64,000 bases of DNA, taken from assembly GCA_019925095.2 (NCBI GenBank), contig CM034388.1, positions 7,338,501-7,402,500 on the forward strand. The letters are read 5' to 3'. Within the stretch, counting starts at the first letter, position 1. Every line of letters begins with the position of its first letter. Below are positions 59,550-64,000 of this stretch, in pieces. The notes under the pieces are model-generated. The model did no database searches, was not told the origin of the DNA, and was given only the letters and a program-made list of their open reading frames with translations. This DNA is from Dendrolimus kikuchii. Lineage: Eukaryota > Arthropoda > Insecta > Lepidoptera > Lasiocampidae. A program made the translations under genes and the position numbers.

Positions 59550-59815
59550 TTAAGCCGGGTACTCACTTTGAGCCATAACCATACCCGTTGCAGTTACTGT
59601 AACTAAAATCCATAATGCGTAACGCATTGCGCTCCGCTCGCGTATTCCGTACTCAACGGCAACCCCGTATTCATTTAGTAACTGTAACCAAAAATCATAT
59701 GTATACGGAGCGAGCTGATGATTGTCGGTTTTTGCCGCGAATGAAAGACCGCGGCTGTCGGACGTCAAAGGCAAAATGCCGCGCAACAAAGGGTGCTCGC
59801 GAACCATGTAACACT
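59550..59815. repeat. GC-rich segment, unidentified
   Basis: Composition rises sharply. Frames are open on both strands over the same stretch and no domain is recognised. It directly precedes the family M element. Confidence 0.35.
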
Positions 59816-59827
59816 AGAACTTCGTTA

Positions 59828-60459
59828 AGGGCCATCCATAAATTACATCCACGTTAAGGGAATAAAGAGGTCGACAAAGTGTGACATAGTATTACAAGGG
59901 GTGGGAGGGGTTCTAAATTTCGTGACGTCAAATTTCATAATCTAAATCTAGCTTAAAAACACAACATTTGAACTATTAACGAAAAACTTCAACATTTTTC
60001 GAACTCTATCTGTATGAGCATAGTTTTTAAATTATTTAAAAACTAGCTGACGCCCGCGACTTCGTCCGCGTGGTTCAGTTTTTTCATTATCCCACGGGAA
60101 CTCTTTAATTTTTCGAAATCAAAAGTACCCTATATGTTGACCAGGGATATAAGCTACCACCATACAAAATTTCATTTAAATCGGTCGTCGTTTCAGAGAT
60201 AAACCGGTACAAACAGACAGACAAACGGAGAAACAAAAAAATTTGAAAAAAATATAAATTAGTTCTATTTTACTTCTTACATCCCCCTGACTCGGTTTTT
60301 AGCATTTTTTTTCATTATACAGAAATTCGACCTCTATAGATTTATTATTTGTATATAGATAAATAGCAATAAAAGTAATTAGTGAACAGATGTGTGACAA
60401 GGACGAGGGAAGAGTCAATAAAACATGAAATTCGTGTGACATGATTTGTGGATGGCTTA
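59828..60459 (+). mobile_element. Family M element with terminal inverted repeats
   Basis: The left end GGCCATCCATAAATTAC faces the right end ATGATTTGTGGATGGC. It has no transposase. The middle is interrupted by a family C insertion at 60043-60358; without it the element would be about 315 bp. Confidence 0.75.
60043..60358 (+). repeat. Family C repeat nested in family M
   Basis: It starts ACTAGCTGACGCCCGCGACT and ends with TTATTATTTGTATATAGAT. The same subfamily as 44336-44638. Confidence 0.8.
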
Positions 60460-60971
60460 CTCATACTGTATCAATATGGTTACAGTTTACAGCTCGCACA
60501 AACTAATAAGTATGCGGCCAAAGGCGGGTCGTTGGACGTCGCGAGCGATGATTGTTTTATGAGTACGCACTTGAGCACTATGCGGTTGCGTGCGTGCGCG
60601 GTCTTATGTAGCAGTATATAGAGTATAACCGTTCAAGACAAAAAAATTATGTGCGTAACAACATCTTTAGATAGACCTGTTATTCATCTATGCTTCTTTG
60701 TGACATTTGTTACAGAACGTACGTGTCCACAATATTTTTGTATTATTTTACAAATACAAGCTTTTTCCATTAGATTATACTAATAAGGCAAGCACTGAAT
60801 AATAAATTATGTCTTGAACACTACTCATCTACATAATATTATATTGAATAGTTTTTGAAAAAAATGGATGTAATATGCATTGACATACGGTCGGCTATAA
60901 TGATTGTGTACAACTTTTCCGTTTTGCGATAACCCACGAAACCCTCAATATATAGATATTTACCTATACCG

Positions 60972-61165
60972 TGCAGGAACGCAGTAAGAATACTGATTCC
61001 GGCGGCCGGGCGGCTTGTTGTCAGAGGCGACAAAGCAACCCACCGCTAGGTGGTACGACATTTGCTCGTCTGCATAGCTACCACCCCTGGTTTAGAGTAT
61101 GCCACTATAACGACCTTGAGTTGTATTCCTACATTAATAGCCAGGTTTCAGGGGAGACCAGACTG
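60972..61165 (+). repeat. Family A repeat, tail missing
   Basis: Head GTGCAGGAACGCAGTAAGAA to about CCAGGTTTCAGGGGAGACC; the last third is lost. Confidence 0.75.
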
Positions 61166-61669
61166 ATAGCACATTAGCACTTTGGTCAGAGGAGGCTCTA
61201 GCCCATGTAGCGCCCGTGTGTAATCCTCGGCACCCTTTAGCCCGTTCAAAACAGAATACTTAGTTATATTTTCACAAGTGAAAGGAAATTCCAGGAGAAA
61301 TGGCGCAATATTAAAATAATGATGTCAGGAAGCAATGGGTACACGTTCAGAACAAGAACTCTCATAGAAACCGTGCTAAAATAGCTACAGAATAGATGCT
61401 GTAGATTCAATTTCACTTTTACACAAGTTGATGCGTGGAATTAAGAGGGATATACAATATTTTATTTCATTCGCTCCCAATTTGGCCTATACTGATAATT
61501 GAAACAAAAATATGCTAACAAAGCATTATTTTTTTCCTTAGTTCTATCTAATAAGAGTTCTTGTTCTGAGGCTATACGAGTAAAAACTATTTTTTAGAAA
61601 GGGGTTACAAGAATAATGTGACACTACGTCAATATAATCTTTAATTGTCCATTTTAAGTGTGATTTCAC

Positions 61670-61830
61670 GTTGAAACAAAAGGAGGCGCTTTAGGCGCAC
61701 CTTGTTTTGCTATCGCGCCCGTCATCGGCCATGACACGGGCACAGAGTCTTTGAGCGCTGACGCCGTTCGGCGCCCCTGAGACCCTGCGCCCGCGTGCGT
61801 TGGGCACCCTGTATTATAAATAAAGCCGGC
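61670..61830. repeat. GC-rich segment, unidentified
   Basis: GC-rich run around GGCGCCCCTGAGACCCTGCG. No domain recognised. It is followed at 61880-61925 by a short family A tail. Confidence 0.35.
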
Positions 61831-61929
61831 ACTGTTTTTAGTGCTGCATATGTCTATGTCTATATGTCTCTTATATCTTCCTATTAGGTGGCCGTAAGCC
61901 TGCCTGCTATACTCCAGCAATAAAAACAT

Positions 61930-63170
61930 ACTGCTTTTTATTCTAATACGTATCCTTAGCCATCACTGGGGCGCCCAATTGGGGCCAAATTCTGCTATTA
62001 TTATCTCGTCAAAATCGCCGTACACTCGTCTCAACCGAACGTTTGCCTGATTTCAGTATTCTGTTAAGAAGAATGGTGTACACGGAGCACACCATTTTAT
62101 TGTTATAAATATTTATTAGCGAATACTCGCGAAATAGGTAAATGTTTATATTTTTGGCAGCTTTTCAATATTCATTTCAGTTGACGCTATTGTTGATGGT
62201 AATACCAATATTTTGTAGTATTACTTGCGGAGACGATATCGAGAAGATATTGTGCATTTAGTAGAATAAAAAATTTCGACACTATCGCAATGAAATCCTA
62301 CTTTGAATATCTTCGCAACGCAAGATATTGAAGCTAGGATCCCCGTCCCGTTGGTCGGCTTAGATAGGCTCCTTTCACCTGCGCAATCCTCCCCCATTCT
62401 ATGTATACATTGAAAATGATCTTCCAAGGAAAAGTACTTGGAAGATCATTTCCATACATTTCAAAAAGGATTTTTGCAATAAATTACACTATTAAATGTT
62501 GTTAAAATGTCTTAGACAACTTAAGTCACATATAAAGTTACATATTTCAGTAGAAAATGTTTTATATTAATCATTCCATAAATATTAAGACATTAAAATT
62601 TTTATTCGACAAATTACTTGTAAGAAAAAACAAGGCATAGTTGGCCAAGCCAGCGCAAGCGCAGTCCCGGATTTTCAATATTTCGAGGGGGAGAGAAATC
62701 TGAAAAATTCCGCCCCCGCTCGCCTATATGTGTACCATAATCACCATCATTATTTCAGCCATCAGACGCCCGCGGATAGACACGCGTGCATCTGAACTTT
62801 TCAACCTATGCCTACGCACCCGCGAAAAGTAATTTATGTGCTTAAAGTACTGGACGTCTCAATGGTCAAAGTTACGTTATTGATGAGTTTTATATTTGTC
62901 TGCGAAGTTTGAGTTTGCCGCCCTATAAATTGGCCACCCAAGGCATAGGCTCCAGCTTAACCCCTACATAGTTATTGCGAGTAAAGTAGCGACCGAAACC
63001 TACTTATCTTAACAATGCAACGACTACCTATTTATAATTAGTTCAAGTAATTAAGTTCATTATGACAATACAATAGATAATGACCCATCACACATTTAAA
63101 ACAATGTAAACTATTAATTTATCGGAAGTAATATAAATAAATTGAAGTCGTTTTTTTTATGAATAGGAAA
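61930..63170. other. Downstream region with little content
   Basis: Apart from the hairpin at 62414-62451 and a moderately GC-rich patch at 62640-62830 with no recognisable frame, nothing is visible. Confidence 0.35.
62414..62451. repeat. 15-bp perfect hairpin
   Basis: AAATGATCTTCCAAG and its inverse complement are separated by eight bases; ATGTAT/ATACAT flanks extend the pairing imperfectly. Confidence 0.9.
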
Positions 63171-63174
63171 TATC

Positions 63175-63530
63175 TTATTTACAATATTATTAAACTAATA
63201 TAGGTTATAAAGAAAATTCAACAACTAAACCTAATAAATTACTAATAGTTATATTGTATTCCACCTTTACTGAGCCTAAGTCACCGTCTATGATGGCCCG
63301 TTCCTTATCTTACTGACCGTTCATTTGTTTTACTATCGGTAAAATTTGACACGATTCAGGTTAGTAATGTCAACATTCAACAGATGGTGAATGAATAGTA
63401 AGATATAAGAACCGGCCATGAGTGAGGCGCCCAGGAGGCTGGTTACGTCGCCTCGCTGGATCGCCATACCGATCCCGTTGACCGAGGTATGCACGAGGCA
63501 AAAGGTCATCGGAGGAGTCGGTTAGGCGTT
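63175..63530 (-). mobile_element. Family B 3' end interrupted by a MITE
   Basis: 63240-63293 and 63419-63530 together match the family B copy at 20545-20720 (tail, then CTGGTTACGTCGCCTCGCTG and the CATACCGATCC region). Confidence 0.6.
63294..63418. mobile_element. 125-bp MITE nested in family B
   Basis: Inverted ends TGGCCCGTTCCTTATCTTAC and, inversely, GATATAAGAACCGGCCA, flanked by TGA at both sides (63291-63293 and 63419-63421). Confidence 0.75.
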
Positions 63531-63658
63531 ATGATAATTCATTTCATTATAAACTAAGCACTCGAAATCCGTCAAATTCATGTCTTTCTATGCACAGAGT
63601 TCCGTAGTGTTGACAAACTGCTAATGCATTTGAGGGGAACACATTTTTTTTGGCTTTT

Positions 63659-63735
63659 GGTTTTATTTTATTGCGGGAGATCAGCAGACAGGCAGACGGC
63701 CCACTCGATGGAAAGCGGTTACCATCGCCCATCGT
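63659..63735 (-). repeat. Family A tail fragment
   Basis: From the TTTTATTGCGGGAGATCAGC end to GTTACCATCGCCC, where family M-type sequence takes over. Confidence 0.7.
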
Positions 63736-63739
63736 CACA

Positions 63740-63886
63740 CTAGAGGGGGGGGGGGGATGTCTCACGAATGTGGCTAGCTGTGATGAGGGCGGGGGAGGGC
63801 TCAACAAAACATAAATTTAATTCTTGTGACGTAACCTGTGACTTTGGAATGATAAATGCCAAACATACACAATCAAAACTTTATTA
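63740..63886 (+). mobile_element. Family M fragment and shared flank
   Basis: TCTCACGAATGTGGCTAGCT and CTTGTGACGTAACCTGTGAC match, in reverse, 36819-36900. It includes a run of about ten G at 63746. Confidence 0.6.
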
Positions 63887-64000
63887 TATTTTTTTATTGC
63901 AGGAGTTCAGCAGACAGGCAGACAGCCCACTTGAAGGATAACGGTTACCATTGCCTATGGACATTTGCAACACCAAAGTTGCTACAAATGCGCTGCTGCT
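63887..64000 (-). repeat. Family A repeat cut by the window edge
   Basis: It starts with TTTTTTATTGCAGGAGTTCA and runs to the last base of the window. Confidence 0.8.

Noticed and set aside
59550..59807. 85-residue minus-strand open frame as a host gene
   Set aside because: No domain, no splice or start context, and an equally open frame on the other strand; composition suggests a repeat.

Overview
This is a eukaryotic, AT-rich genomic window, most likely from a moth or butterfly. The evidence is one large intron-rich gene embedded in many old interspersed repeats whose sequence I associate with Lepidoptera: an RTE-type endonuclease-reverse transcriptase tail, a tRNA-derived SINE with ATT-rich tail, and a very abundant poly(A)-tailed repeat with a GTGCAGGAACGG head. 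There is no bacterial gene organisation, no operon and no CRISPR.

The only host gene I can support is a DENND2-like gene (DENN domain, Rab GEF family) on the + strand. It has eleven coding exons from 3453 to 56548. Exon boundaries were read by hand from GT/AG sites. All phases agree and the joined exons total 4293 nt, i.e. 1430 codons plus a TAA stop. The long first coding exon and the second exon encode a disordered, basic and proline-rich N-terminal half. Exons 3-11 encode the uDENN-cDENN-dDENN module. Intron 1 is about 25 kb and intron 2 about 15.5 kb; the other introns are 0.3-1.5 kb.

Layout: 1-3350 is upstream flank with one repeat; 3357-3450 holds short upstream ORFs before the start codon; 4992-30036 (intron 1) is filled with repeats, including a decayed retroelement with reverse transcriptase and an endonuclease-like C-terminus (23230-24960); 30517-46038 (intron 2) has Penelope-like and other remnants and a degenerate 24-bp tandem array (38740-39175); 46039-56548 carries the DENN-domain exons with more repeats in the introns; 56549-64000 is downstream flank with nested transposons.

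The most notable points are two decayed fragments of the gene's own exons lying in its introns (30590-30730 and 53170-53285), each close to a copy of the same ATT-tailed repeat; three clear nested insertions that give a relative order of repeat activity; several near-perfect hairpins; and two in-frame 21-bp minisatellites in the coding sequence. I found no convincing new biological system. Repeat family letters (A, B, C, E, G, M, N, R, S, T) are my own labels, assigned by eye from similarity within the window.
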